Part shown: piece after piece, positions 1-12,500 of the stretch | Layout: the number at the start of each line of letters is the position of its first letter | Numbering within the stretch: position 1 is the first letter of the stretch | Source of the DNA: Eremophila alpestris peregrina | Lineage: Eukaryota; Chordata; Aves; Passeriformes; Alaudidae | Assembly (NCBI GenBank): GCA_009792885.1 | Contig: WMCF01000006.1 | Location: forward strand, 3,608,037 to 3,672,036 | Reading direction: 5' to 3' | DNA length: 64,000 nt | Translations under genes and position numbers: made by a program | The notes under the pieces: generated by a model | Database searches by the model: none | Told to the model about the DNA's origin: nothing | Seen by the model: the letters and a program-made list of their open reading frames with translations, nothing else

Positions 1-364
1 CAGGAAGGAACCAGCGCCATGCCAGACTGTGGGCCCTCCTGCAGAGTGTGGCAAAAAGGCTGAAAAACAGCTTTGCAGATGTTTTCTGCACCACCTTTAA
101 ATGACAAATGGTGCCTAGGCTGCCACTGTCTCAGAAGGGCACTTGGGAAGCACCAACTGCTTTCAAGTTGCAGAAAAGTGCATCAAAGATTGCTGTCTTT
201 GCCCTGTCATTAGAGGTGTTTGACCTGTCTTTTATCACTGCTAACTGGCCCTGGCAGTGCAGGTGCTTCCCACCAGTGCACAGGGGAGGTCCTTTCACCC
301 CTGCCTTCCATCCAACTGTGCTGCAATACCACCTCTGAGTCCTTGGATGTTTCTGATACTGCAC

Positions 365-524
365 CTGATTTATTGATGGTGTAGGTTGTCTCCATGCCAG
401 CATGGATGTGATCAGCCACGTGACAGTGCAGAAGCCACGTTCCAGGGTTTTCTGCTACGAGTTCAATTGTCTGGAAAGTCCCAGGGAAAAGGTCATACAC
501 ATCTCCTCTGTGGTCCTTATCTGT
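365..524 (-). CDS. CP: CP exon 18: domain 6 copper-binding C-terminus
   Basis: Residues 1013-1065 plus one base. WLLHCHVADHIHAGMETTYT holds H1045 and H1047 (trinuclear) and C1046, H1051 and M1056 (type-1). I end it at a weak donor (GTGCAG) after INKS because that gives exactly 53 residues, as in human, where a short last exon follows. If not spliced, the frame runs 51 residues further, to a stop at 210-212. Confidence 0.85.
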
Positions 525-3500
525 CTGTGGCAAAGCAAAACCAGAACTGTGAGAGTTGTGCCTCAAGTACTCCCCACAGGCACTGAAATATTCCAGTTAG
601 ACTTCCTGCTCCTTAAGGTAGATCAAATGATTCTTATACATTTCTAGTGAGCATCATCCAGAGAAACTGTGGTCTGTGGACACCTCTTATTTAATCCATT
701 ATACAACAACAGCAGACCCCTCCTGATGACTCCAAGTGTTGGCTGAGCAAAGGTGTTTGTCTGAAAGATAGATTTTTCAGGTAGTCCTGCCAGTGGCAAA
801 CTGTCACAGCATAAAACCATACTCTAAACTGGCATAACTCTAATTTCCTCCCTGTATCTTCCCTTATACCTATGGGTAATCACATATTTTAACCCACCTA
901 AGCACGTCCTCTACTAAAGGAATAGAAGCTTTGCAAGGATCTCATTAATTTTGTATTTCCTTCAAATGCAAAACTCCCACCAACCTCAGCATCAGCCAGG
1001 GCTCTGTGCCTAAGTGACAAAACCAGGCTAGAAATATGGATTTTTTTGTTTGTTTGTCTCATAAATTTCCCATCACACTATAAAACTTTTACTTTGATTT
1101 ATTTCACCAACCTTGAAGATGAAGGTCTGTGCATGGAAGTGAACTGTGTGGATATCCACTTCATTGCCCATTCCTATCAAATACCAGTTTGTCCTATCAC
1201 CTTCATTCATTGTTAGACCCAAGAGAGTGTTGTAAATCTTCCCATTGATTGCTGGAAGAAAGACAAGATAGGAATGATTTAATGACTGGCCACAGTATGG
1301 GTGATTATAACCTCCACTTCAGGCACCCTTTGCACTTTCAGGGGAGAAGGAGTGCTTGGGCAGAGAGGGGACAGGCATGTGTTGTCAAGACAAGTGCTGT
1401 CCGTAGTGACCACTGCCACTGCAGGGAGACAGTCATACTTTTGTTTCAGTTTCCAAATTCCATAAGTATACATCATTTTTCTGTCTTACAGAGCATCAAA
1501 CTGTTTTTTTACTGGTTGAGATTGAACTCCTGAGCAAACTGGATTTATGCTGAGAAGCTACATGGAAAAAGAGGGAATAGAATTGTTGCCTAAAATGGGT
1601 ACCAGCTGTAGCAAGAAGAGTTTGCTTTGCCAGGGCTCTGTGTGTCCCCATCCAGTCTATTCTGCCTGGCTCCTGGACTGGCTGCAAATTCAGTCACAGT
1701 TTTAAAATGTTATCCCTATGCTCCTAAAAAACAAGCTTTGGAGGAACATAGCTCCCAATGACAGGGGAATTCTGGCAGGCAGCCTCTTCCCAAGGGTATA
1801 AGAGTAAACTATCTTAGAAAAATATCTTGGCTGGGCCTTGTGAAATCTTTTTGCATCTAGCATTGCACTTTATGAAGTTGTCATGTGGTTTGGTAACTGC
1901 AGGCTGTCCAATGACTTCCTAAAAGGGCTATGGAAAATAAACCTCTTTCCTCTTGGCTGCTGCTGCCAAGTCCTACATACCATGCAGGTTGTTGCCATCT
2001 TCAAAGTTCTTAGTGGAATTAAAATCATCAGGGTTCTTATGAAGGTATGTTTCAATATTTTCTTTCAAATACCAGGATTCATTTTCATTGAACACCATGA
2101 AGAGAAGAGCGAATTCACGGTCGATGTCTTTCCTCAGACCTCTTTCATCTAAAGTTCCTTTGCGGCACACTACAAGGGGCCCAATCAGACCACTGTATGT
2201 GTCCTGAAATAAAATAAATATGTATGCATTGCAGATCTGCAGTTCATCCAGCTATGAAATAGATACAGATTAACTGAAGATTAACTTGCTTTTACCTAAC
2301 AGACGTGAAAAAAATCAGTCTGATTAAAAACTTCTTTCTCTGTGTGCCTCTCTGGCAATTCACTGAAGCAATGAACTCCAGTGGTCCTTTTCAACCTTAT
2401 TCATTCTCTGATTCTGTGATGTTGTGTAATGTTTTGTCTTTACCCCAAATCCCTTCAACTATCCTTTAAGGAGGAAATCACATTCCTGTGGTGTATGCCT
2501 TGGGATTTCAGTAGATTAAATTACCCAGGCATGTGCAACTGTTAGTAAAGAGGACATCTAGCTCTGTAAATGGTGTCTCTAGCCTGTGGTCCTCCCCCAG
2601 CTGAGAAGCAGGATCCTTTCAGAAACATTACAAAAGGCACAGTGTGTTAGCCAAAGCAATGCAAGCTTTAATGGCCATATCTTGGTTACCTTAACAAAAT
2701 TTGCTGTTGAGTAATAAACCCAAGTGATACAATTAGGATCTGTTTTGCCAGGACCGGATCCTTCTGGGACATTCCACCTGTAGGTGTTTATTTCCCCTGA
2801 AACAGAGAGAGAACAATTTTACCTTGAGCAGCTAAGTATTAGAGGCTTTGACTAGTATCTAACTTGGGCCTCCTACCCTCCTCATCAAAAAATTGTCTGC
2901 ATCAAAACTGTAGAAGCATGTAGCAATGGAATAGGGATATGATTCTGCCTTCCAGGAGGTCAGTGAAGCTCCAATGGTGTAAATGAAGGCAGATTGCTCT
3001 GGAAAGGAAGATCTGCAAATGATACTGACAAAAGTGGCATCCCATAGAAGGAAGTTTACAGACAGGACTCTTCTTTCCCCTTGGCAAAACTTGTAGTAAT
3101 TCAATGATCTTGGCTGCTGATGCTTAAGGTCATTTGAGGCATTGGGAGACAAGCCCAGAAAATGTTTCTTGCACCTTCTCAATTGAAAAGGACAAAAAGT
3201 GGCAGTTGCCACTGGTGTTTTGCAGAGGGTTCTGCAGAAGTGTGTCAGCTGGGGGCCCAGATAGGAGAGGTGAATATGTACCAACCTGCTGTCTGGGAGC
3301 AGCAGGGGGCTTCTTTCCTCTTCCAGAGAAGCCTCTGCTCCACAGCAATTACCAGAGAACCTCTGTCCCATCCCAAATGTCATTATCTCTGCCACATCCT
3401 CCCTGAGCAGTGATCCCCCGACCTCTGGTTTTAAAAAAATGGTAACAAATGGATGAGGAAATCATCTTTTTGGGTGAGGATCATTTCTCTACACTGACCA

Positions 3501-6500
3501 CAAACATCTGTGTTCAGATGAACTGCCTATGCTGTGTTTCCCTGCTTTATTTTTTGCTGGTACTGCAGGAAAGGGTGGGAGACCCAGATGTGGTCAACAC
3601 CTTGCCCTTTTAAATGGTGGAGAAATGTTGAACCAAGCAATCTCTGTCCCAAAAGTCCTTCAGGGTGACAACAGCCAAGAGCATTGTGGAACATGCTATG
3701 AGTCAGGTGAAAACCAGGAAATCACAGAACCATGTTTTTAGCACAGCTACAACCCAACAGCTGCCAATAGCTGTGGGCATCTAGGCAAGGAGTTTCCAAG
3801 CTTAAATAGTTGGGAAGACTGAGCCTAGTTGTGTGTCACTGAGCCAGTGCACTGTTCATGCATCGTGCAACAGTGGGTTTTATTGTACACCAGTAACTAC
3901 AAAAACAAAAACTGGTGACTCTCAACTCTCATACAATATGAGATGGATCTCATGTAAGTATTGCAATATCATTTACTCTTACGGGACAAACAAAAATATA
4001 AAAATATTATTATCTCCATATCATGGAGATAATAAGTCCATGTCATGGAGACATAGGCCAGGGAAGTGTTTGTCATCCACCTGTATCTAACCTACACATC
4101 ATCACCTCTTTTAGAGAGTGTGATCTGAGAAGGGAGGCTGGTCATGGTCCATCCTTCTCTGCTTTTTCCTCCTCACCTCAGGATGTTTGGAGGCTGTAGA
4201 TGGAAAAAATCTCCACCCTACTTAAAAGCTGACAAACTTCAGAAGGCATTGAAGACCCATCTTTGAAGGGCAAATAAGACATAACCCCTGAAAAGAGCAA
4301 TAAACATGAGGAAAAGGGATGTTTTCTCCCTTTTTTTTTTTTTTTTTTGCTCTGAGTAAATGGAAGAATGGACAGGGAGAGAACAAAGCTATGGCAGATG
4401 AGAGCTGGTTTAGCACCGGCTGCTGTGGATTTGCTCTCTGCATCTATTTACCATGCCCCTCACAGGCTCTTTAGGACCTGGCAGTGCTCTCAGGAGTAGT
4501 TTGTCAGGATGAAATATGTCTGATTACTGATTTAGTAGAATTAGACAGTCTTTGTAAAGTTTGGGGTGAGCAGTCCAGCCTGGCCTAGGAAGACAGATAA
4601 GGAGGATTTCTAGATGATGGTGGTGGGGACTGAGGTGCCCAGAAGTTTTTCTTGTTTTCAGCAATTTGTTTTCAATGTTAACTGCTTTTTCCAAACTCTC
4701 TAAGGAAAAGTCTGTCCTTAGATCTTGCTGAAGAATGCTTTTGGCTTACTGTCGTACACAGACACCTTCCCTCCTCGCACTCATCCCAAGCCTGCTCCCA
4801 TGTGGACACAGGAGACATGACAGTAGTGTTCCCATTGTCACATCTCAACAGCCAGCCTAGCAGCATCAACAACGTCACGGAGAAAATAACAAAACAAGGG
4901 AATTGTACATAAATCAGTTCCCTTTCTTTCCCCCTCCCCCAAATATTAACCTCAGGTATACAATCATCAGACTCCAGCAAGGCAGATGTTGGCTCATATC
5001 TGGACATGAATTTCTGTGTATTTGTACTGTACTGACACTGCTCAGAGGAAAGAATTTTCAACTTGAAAAGAGCTTTATTACATCAAAATTTCTTCTCATT
5101 TAGTTTCATACTGAAGTTCACAAACACTGTGAAAAAAATTGCATGTGTGTTGGAAAATCAAAGGGGTGTGGATTGACTGCAATGCCTGGGTTTGACTTCC
5201 TACTAGAACGTAAACACAACAAAAAAATTGAAGCTCAAAAAGTTTAACTGGAATTTTTCTATAAGAAAAGCTATTTTCTGAAAAACTGTTTTCCTCACAA
5301 AAAACTGAGGCATATTTGATACACTTTTCCAAAGGTTGTTAATTCGCATGGCAGCTACATTTTGCATTTTATGCATGACCCTGAATGCAAATGCCAATTC
5401 TGTGTCGCTTGAGAGAGGCAGAGTTAATATTGACATCTGCAACTCTTACCTCTGAATTTGAACGTTTTTAAAACATTGCTAGAGTGTCAGTCTAGAGACA
5501 AATGCAGCACTGACTCACATTTCTGTTGCCATGAGTATGGGCCTGCTTCTCTCTCTTTTGGAGGTTGTCCAGTGATATTGCATTCCTGTTTCTACCCCAA
5601 TAGGAAGGAAGGCTCATTCTCTGCCCAAACATGCTCACTTGATCAAGAACCTACATGTATAAAAACTCAGAACTGTAGCTAAATAAACATTGAGCATATT
5701 ATGCCTGGGAGAACATATAGATATGGGCGAGTTTGAAAGAGGGATTATCATTCATGTGCTGAAATTCTTTTATAAACAGCCTTTGTAGTATGAAGAAAAG
5801 AAGGGAGGGATGGAAACCAGGGAGCCTTACCGGGGAGAGTAATTGGTGTCTCAGACTGTTCTTCACAACCCACTTCTTCTATGCCATGTGCACTTATTGA
5901 GTAAGGCCTGCTGGCTTTGTTCTTAAATACAATCAGTACGGAGTCACCCACCTCGGCATGGAGTAAGGGCCCTAAATTCAAACAGGAGATACCAGTGATT
6001 AATGCTGCTTTTCTGAATTCAACAAACTTTCAATAGTTTAGCCTAGGAGTGGAGCCAAGGTCTCAATCAAAACCATTGGGCTTTTCTGTTGTTCCAGGAA
6101 AGCCATCAAAATTGGTTATCTCAGCTGATGGAAAGCTCCCTATGTATAAATAATCTCCTTTCAGTCAGTGAAGAGAATTGTTCTCTCTGAAGACAGGTGT
6201 TTGGACAGCTGTTTAAGGAAAATTCCTGAGGATATTTTGAATCTTTCAGAATTTTATTTCTCAAGCTGGTAATTGCTGTGTTTTTAGCTTTTTGGTTTTT
6301 AACTCAGAAAAGGAATTGGTAAATATATTCCTAGAGAAGGTTATCCTGAGGGAACAGCATGAAACTGTATCGGGGAGGCTTAGTTTCAATATTAGGAAAA
6401 GGTTCTTCACTGTAACTGGCCACCCAGGGAAGTGGTCACAGCACCAGCCTGACAGAGTTCAGGAAGTGTTTACTCTCAGGAACATGGAGTGATCTTGTGC

Positions 6501-9500
6501 AGGGCTGGGAGTTAGACTTGGGATTTAGAAAGGGTATTTACATGCAGCAATTACATAAATAGCATGTAAAATTACTGATACTTGGAATAGTCATTAGTGT
6601 TCCTTATTTTCCTTCTTAAAAAGTAAACATCTAGTAAACATCTTAGTTTTTGGAAAGCAATCCTCTTGCTGACCACAGGCTTGGTGTGTGAGGCATGAGA
6701 GCTACTTACCCAGGATTTCCAAGTGCTCCTCCTCTTCTGTCCTCACTTTGCGCTGTGTGAAGTTGCCACTCGTGTACTCCCTGTAAACCACCTTCTTGTA
6801 TTTTGAACCGATCAAGTCCTCGGCTTGGCTCAGAAAAACATGCCCATAGCTGCAAAATAAAAGGCAATAAAAGCACTAAAATGTACATATCTGAAAGCTA
6901 GTAACTGTTGTGTTAGTCACTATAGATTTAATGAGAATATACAGCTTGATCCAATGTGCTGATGGATGTGAAGGACCTGAGAGATGCAAGAGTTTTTAAA
7001 TAGCAAACAGCAAGAGTGATAATCCTCACTGAATGCACACCCTCTTCAAACAGGTAAAGCTGAGGATAAGTTGCACTCTCCAAGAATTTTGGGAACATAA
7101 ATCCTTCACCAGAGCTGTCAGAGCAGAGGTAAAGTGCAAGATGAGAGTGGTTTCAGCTGCCCTCTCCAGCTGCATCGTTCGTTCCAATAAAAGATACTGC
7201 CTGTCCCTGGAAACCTGAATCCTCTTATCATGATGGCTGCTTTTGCTATCTTGGCTATTAGTCAGCCAGGGGAGGATGATAAACAAAGCTTGACCGTCTG
7301 AAATAAATGCCATCATCTGAGATAAGAGGGAGCTACTTTACCCTTCCCTGCACAGGTTGGATGCTTTCCCAGCATCGTGTTAAAGGGAGAAATCTATTTT
7401 CCCTTCTGCACCTGGAGGAGGATGCTTTCCAGGATTGTCCTCAGTTTGTTGCTGCTCCCATGGGATCCCAGAGGGCTGACTCGCCAGCAGAGGACACTCA
7501 CAACCCACGGTGCAGCTGAGCATTCACCCTCCTCTGGGAGCAGCTGTCTCCTGGCAGCTCTTCCCCAAGGTGCCCCTGGCAGGGGAGTTGCAAGGTTGGC
7601 TCACAATATACTAAATAAAACCAAAAACTGCCCCAGGGATACTGCTTACTGTGCAGTGAGCTATGTGTGCAGCAGCAGCCTTTGACAGTACTGGAGTTTA
7701 TGTTTTCTTTAAACTCACATCATCACCTGTGACGTTTCAGGTGTATTTTTTACAGACTCCTCTTCCTCTGTACAAGGAGCAGTTTCCCAGATGCTTTTCT
7801 AAGGTTTATTTTTGACATATGTTCCTTTTTGCTTTCACCAAAGTGTCCTCAGAGACCAGTCTATGCAATATGATCTTGAATGGGTATCTTTTCCCCAAGT
7901 TTTTTATTCCTTAACACAGTACATTGATTCACTTGCAAAGTTACTTATGTTCTGATCTTTTCAGGGGATCTAGGGGCTACCATGCTGCAGGAAAGCAGGC
8001 TCAGCCCCCCCTTCATGCATCTGCATTGCCTACAGGAGCTCACATCTGGAACAGGTGCCTGACTTTCTCCTCTATGAAAACCAGAACTCTGGGATGGCAA
8101 GGCTGAGAGGAGAAAGGGAGAGGAGGGGGTTGGAGTGCATCATTGTAAGGTTGAGCTAGGCCTGGAACACAAACCTGGAAGCCTTCATTAATTCAACAGC
8201 ATTACAAGACACTCTGAAATGAAAGCATTTGAAACCATGCCTATGAACTAGTCTAGTCTGAGAGGCTGTGACTTTGTAAATAAGTTTTCTCATATTATGT
8301 TTGGTGAAGAGTTCCTCCTAAAAAATACATGGCTGGCATCATGAAATGGTGCTTCAAAGTTTCCCCCCCACTACAAGTGTGTCCTGTGCCCACAACTGGT
8401 TTTTTGGGTTGGGTACCTTTCCTCATAGCTGCTGATGTTGTAAATATTTGGTGCTGAGCTCTTATTTGAGGCATAGTCCCACTCAACCTCCTCTGCAGCA
8501 ATGTAGTACAGCCTCATGGCTCCACGCTGCTGCTGGGCTCGGGTGCTGCTGCGGCAGCTGCTGACCTCATAGAGATGCTTCATCCCACCAACAAAGTGAT
8601 CAAAAGTCCTGCAAACCACTTTGAATGTGCCTGGAAAGAAAAGCACATGACAATTAAAAGCAAATTTAAAAACCTAACAAGTAGCTTGGCAAATTAGGCC
8701 CTTTGTACATGTCTGATCTGACCTCAGACAATCCTAATGTATGGTGCTGTCTGGAAAGCTGAGCAAGGGGGCATTTAAGTTGAATGATTGAATGTTCTAG
8801 GCTGGAAAAGACCTCCAAGATTATCAAGCCAACCATTAACCCAGCACTGCCAAGTCTACCACTAAACCATGTCCCTAAATGCCATATCTTTTAACTATGT
8901 CCAGGGACGGTGACTCCACCACTTCCTAGGCAGTCTGCTCCAATGAACTAAAACTCCCTGATGCAACCTGAAGCTATTTCCTCTTTTCCTGTCGCTTGTT
9001 ACTACTTGGGAAAAGAGATTAACACCCCAGCAGTTATAGAGAGTGAGAACATCCCCTCTGAGCCTCCTTTTCTCCAGGCTGAACACTCCCTCAGCCAGTC
9101 CTCACCACACTTGTGCTCCAGACGCTTCCCCAGCTCTGGACACGCTCCAGCCCCTCAATGTCTTTCTTGCAGGGAGGGGCCCAGAACTGAACACAGGATT
9201 TGAGGTGTGGCCTCAGCAGTGCCCAGCACAGGGGGACAGTCACTGCCCTGCTCCTGCTGCCACAGCACTGCTGATCCAGGCCAGGATGCCATTGACCTTC
9301 TTGGCCACCTGGGCACACCCTGGATCGTGTTCAGCTGCTGTTGACCAGCACCTCCAGGTCCTCTTCTGCTGAGAAGTTTTCCAGACACTCTGCCCACAGC
9401 CTTTGGCATTTTATGGGGTTATTGTGAACCAAGTGCAGGACACAGCAGGACTTGACCTTGTTTTGCTCCATAGGAAAAACTAGCCTGTTCCATCTTGGCT

Positions 9501-12500
9501 CACAAATCTATTCTATGTGAGTTACATCAGCTTGGCCAAGGAAACTGAAAAGCACTTAGATGTCTGGCAGCAGAAATAAACTTGCCAGCAAGCCCTCACT
9601 GCCAGCAAGCCCAAGCTGCAGACATGCCCATAAGGAACACAAGAAGATGTAGGAGGAAACATTCATTGCAAAACTTAATAAAGGCATGGAGAAACAAGGG
9701 CTGCATTTCAGAGATGCTAGTTCCTTGTCCCTGAGCACAGAGCCACTCTAACCAGCCTTCAGTGCAAGAGACTCTCCACTGAGCCCCTGCAGTTTGTCTG
9801 GTGTAAGCAGGCTAATGAAAGGCTCTGCAGTCTAAATACTGACCACTATACAGGAATGCCTGCTTATCACCATTTATCTATATGCACAGTTGAGATAAAC
9901 TGTAACTTTCTGAACCTTTGCCTTCCCTCCATGAAAGGCCAAGCCACCATGGGCCTTTTTTTGGTAGCTCTGGTGGTCAAAGACAGTCATGATTGTGGGA
10001 GCATAGTTTCGTATGTTCATGGGTAGATTTTAATACTTATATTCTCCTTCTCTCCTCCCCATTTACTCAAGCAGAAGCTGACCATGACTGTCCTGTACGG
10101 CTCCACCTGCTAGCACTGTGTGAAGGAGGGAAGCACTTTCACATCTGCTTTGTATGTGAGTCAGTGATAGAACCAAAATTAGAAGCATAGCTCTGTCCAG
10201 ATTAGATCTCAGTTCATTTCCTGTGCTTCAGAGGCAAAAGTGATGAAAAAGATAAAATAACATGTAATTAGGAAAAAAAAAATCGCATGCATTGATGATT
10301 TCAATTTCCCTTATTGTCAGTAGAAGGTTAGCCAAAAATTAATAATCTCTTAAAATAATTGTTTTGTGTGAGTCCTACAGTGCAGTTTCATGACAGATGG
10401 TGGAAATGTCTGGGATTTGTGTAAGAAAAATTTCAGTTGTCTTACAGGCACCTGCAACAGGGGTCTAACCTGGCATATACACAACTCCAAGGTACATTTC
10501 TATCAGATGCCCTGGCCATGGATGGTCCTTGGCATAGCCTTGTACAACCCTGATGACTCCGTTAATTTAAGCAGAGTTGCATCAATGTAAAGTGATGTTG
10601 TAATTTATATGATGAAGATTATTTGGTATTTCCAGCAAACAGCTCATACTCTCCTAGTTTGAAGTATGAATCACTGGATTACCCATGAGATTTAAAAGTA
10701 CTTTTAATGTATAAGCTTCTGAAGAAACTCCCAAAGACTATTATTGAAAAGCTTTTGTTGAAGTCCTAAAATATCTTAAATGATGCTGACTATCCACGTG
10801 GCAGTGGATTTGCTTTTCTAAGAAAGTCTGTTTGGAGAATTATGAAATTCTGTGAGCAACCTGTTAGCTATCTCTCTGCCTGCTGCTCTGCCCATTCCCT
10901 GGTCATTAAAGCCTCTGGTCTTTGGTGCACATGCATGTTTGACTTATACACCTTTCCAGAAAAGTAATCCAGCCAGAATTCTCAGCTATGCTGGGTCCCC
11001 AGGGTGTCTCTCCATGCCTTCAGCCTCCTTGTGCAGAGCAGAGCATCTCACTGCCTGTTATTTTGGCTGACTGGTATCTGCAAGTGCCACACAACCCAAA
11101 TCAGTTCATGAACGTACCCACGTGTTCTGGCTGCATTAGTGCTGTCCCTGATAAATGAGGAAACAAGGCCATCCCATCCCTCGTCGTGCCTCTCAAGTCA
11201 ATGGTGTTTCCTTGAAACTGAACCCCGTGCATGTCGTAGTGACTGCCCAGCCCAATGAGGTGCCAGGAGACCTTGTCATTCCTGCACATGGCCAGGCCTG
11301 GCAGGTTGCCATACAAGTAGCCGTTGACAGCTGGAGGAGAAGGAAAATTCCTGGTTAGCAGCAGTCCAAAGAAATGCATCACAGAGCCTCCTACCACCTA
11401 CCTGGCCAGAGACTCACAACTCAGCAAGTCACTAAAGGAGCATTTTGTGACAAAGCAAAGGTAGCATTGGATGACAACAAAAAACCATCTAAGTGCTATT
11501 CCTATAAACTGAGAACTTCTATCTCTTTGGTTTTAGCCTGTAAAATCTTGTAATAGCTCTTTGCAGTGATGTAGCACTCCTCCTCCGAGCTTTTCAGTGT
11601 ACCTCCCAGACACCAGCCAGGTGTACAGATTTGGTACCTCCTTTCAGAATGTATAACCAGGTCATTAGGGCTGTGGAGAGGGCCATAAAGAGTCTGAGTT
11701 ACAAATTAAGTTCTGGTGCAGCCTTTTTATGTGATTTTGACCTTTGATTTCTTAAACGTATGTCTTTCTTTTACAAGGGTGTTATAAGGCTAAACTCCCT
11801 AATCCTCAAATATTCTCTGTCATCAATGCATGAGAGATGCTATAAAAGAACAAAACTTCAGTATGAGATCCATCTCATAGCAGAAGAATAAAATAGATAG
11901 GTCCAGAAAGCCCTAGAGTTCTCTAACAATATATATCTAAAACAAAGACAGGTTATGTGATTTCTCAAGTCTGTCATCCCAGGGATACCTTGGAGGAGAT
12001 CCAAGCTGAAGTCAGATACTTGCATCCAGAAATGATGTTGTAAAATATTTTTGGCCATTCCCCTAGTCTTTGCATCTCCTCTTCCAGAGGTGGTCACTGC
12101 CCAAGTGGGAGATGGCAGGGCAGGGCAGGTAGACTTTTACTGCATGAGTCAGTGCCAAGGCCAGCAGTGAAATTCAAAACACTAGTGAACATTGGCTTCT
12201 TCTGCAGCTGATGCCTGTCTCTGGCATTGTGCCTTTTTGCAGAACTAAGTGTTGCATCTAAAACCAAAGCTCTGTTCCCTTTTTCCAGATGTAGTTGGCA
12301 GATGGGTGCATTCATTGCCATTGTGACTGGGGTTTCAACGTGCACTCCAAGGAGCTGGCCATAAGCTGACTGACAGCTTTCCAGCTCACTCTCCAGTGAG
12401 TGCAGAGAGCTATGAATGGTGATAAGACCTGCCAACTCTTCCTAATATGTTTGAATAAGAGGCATCATTAACAGATATTAGATATTTTTTACCATGCATT

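Noticed and set aside
9043..9372. 109-codon plus-strand open frame
   Set aside because: Antisense of the CR1 fragment in CP intron 11.
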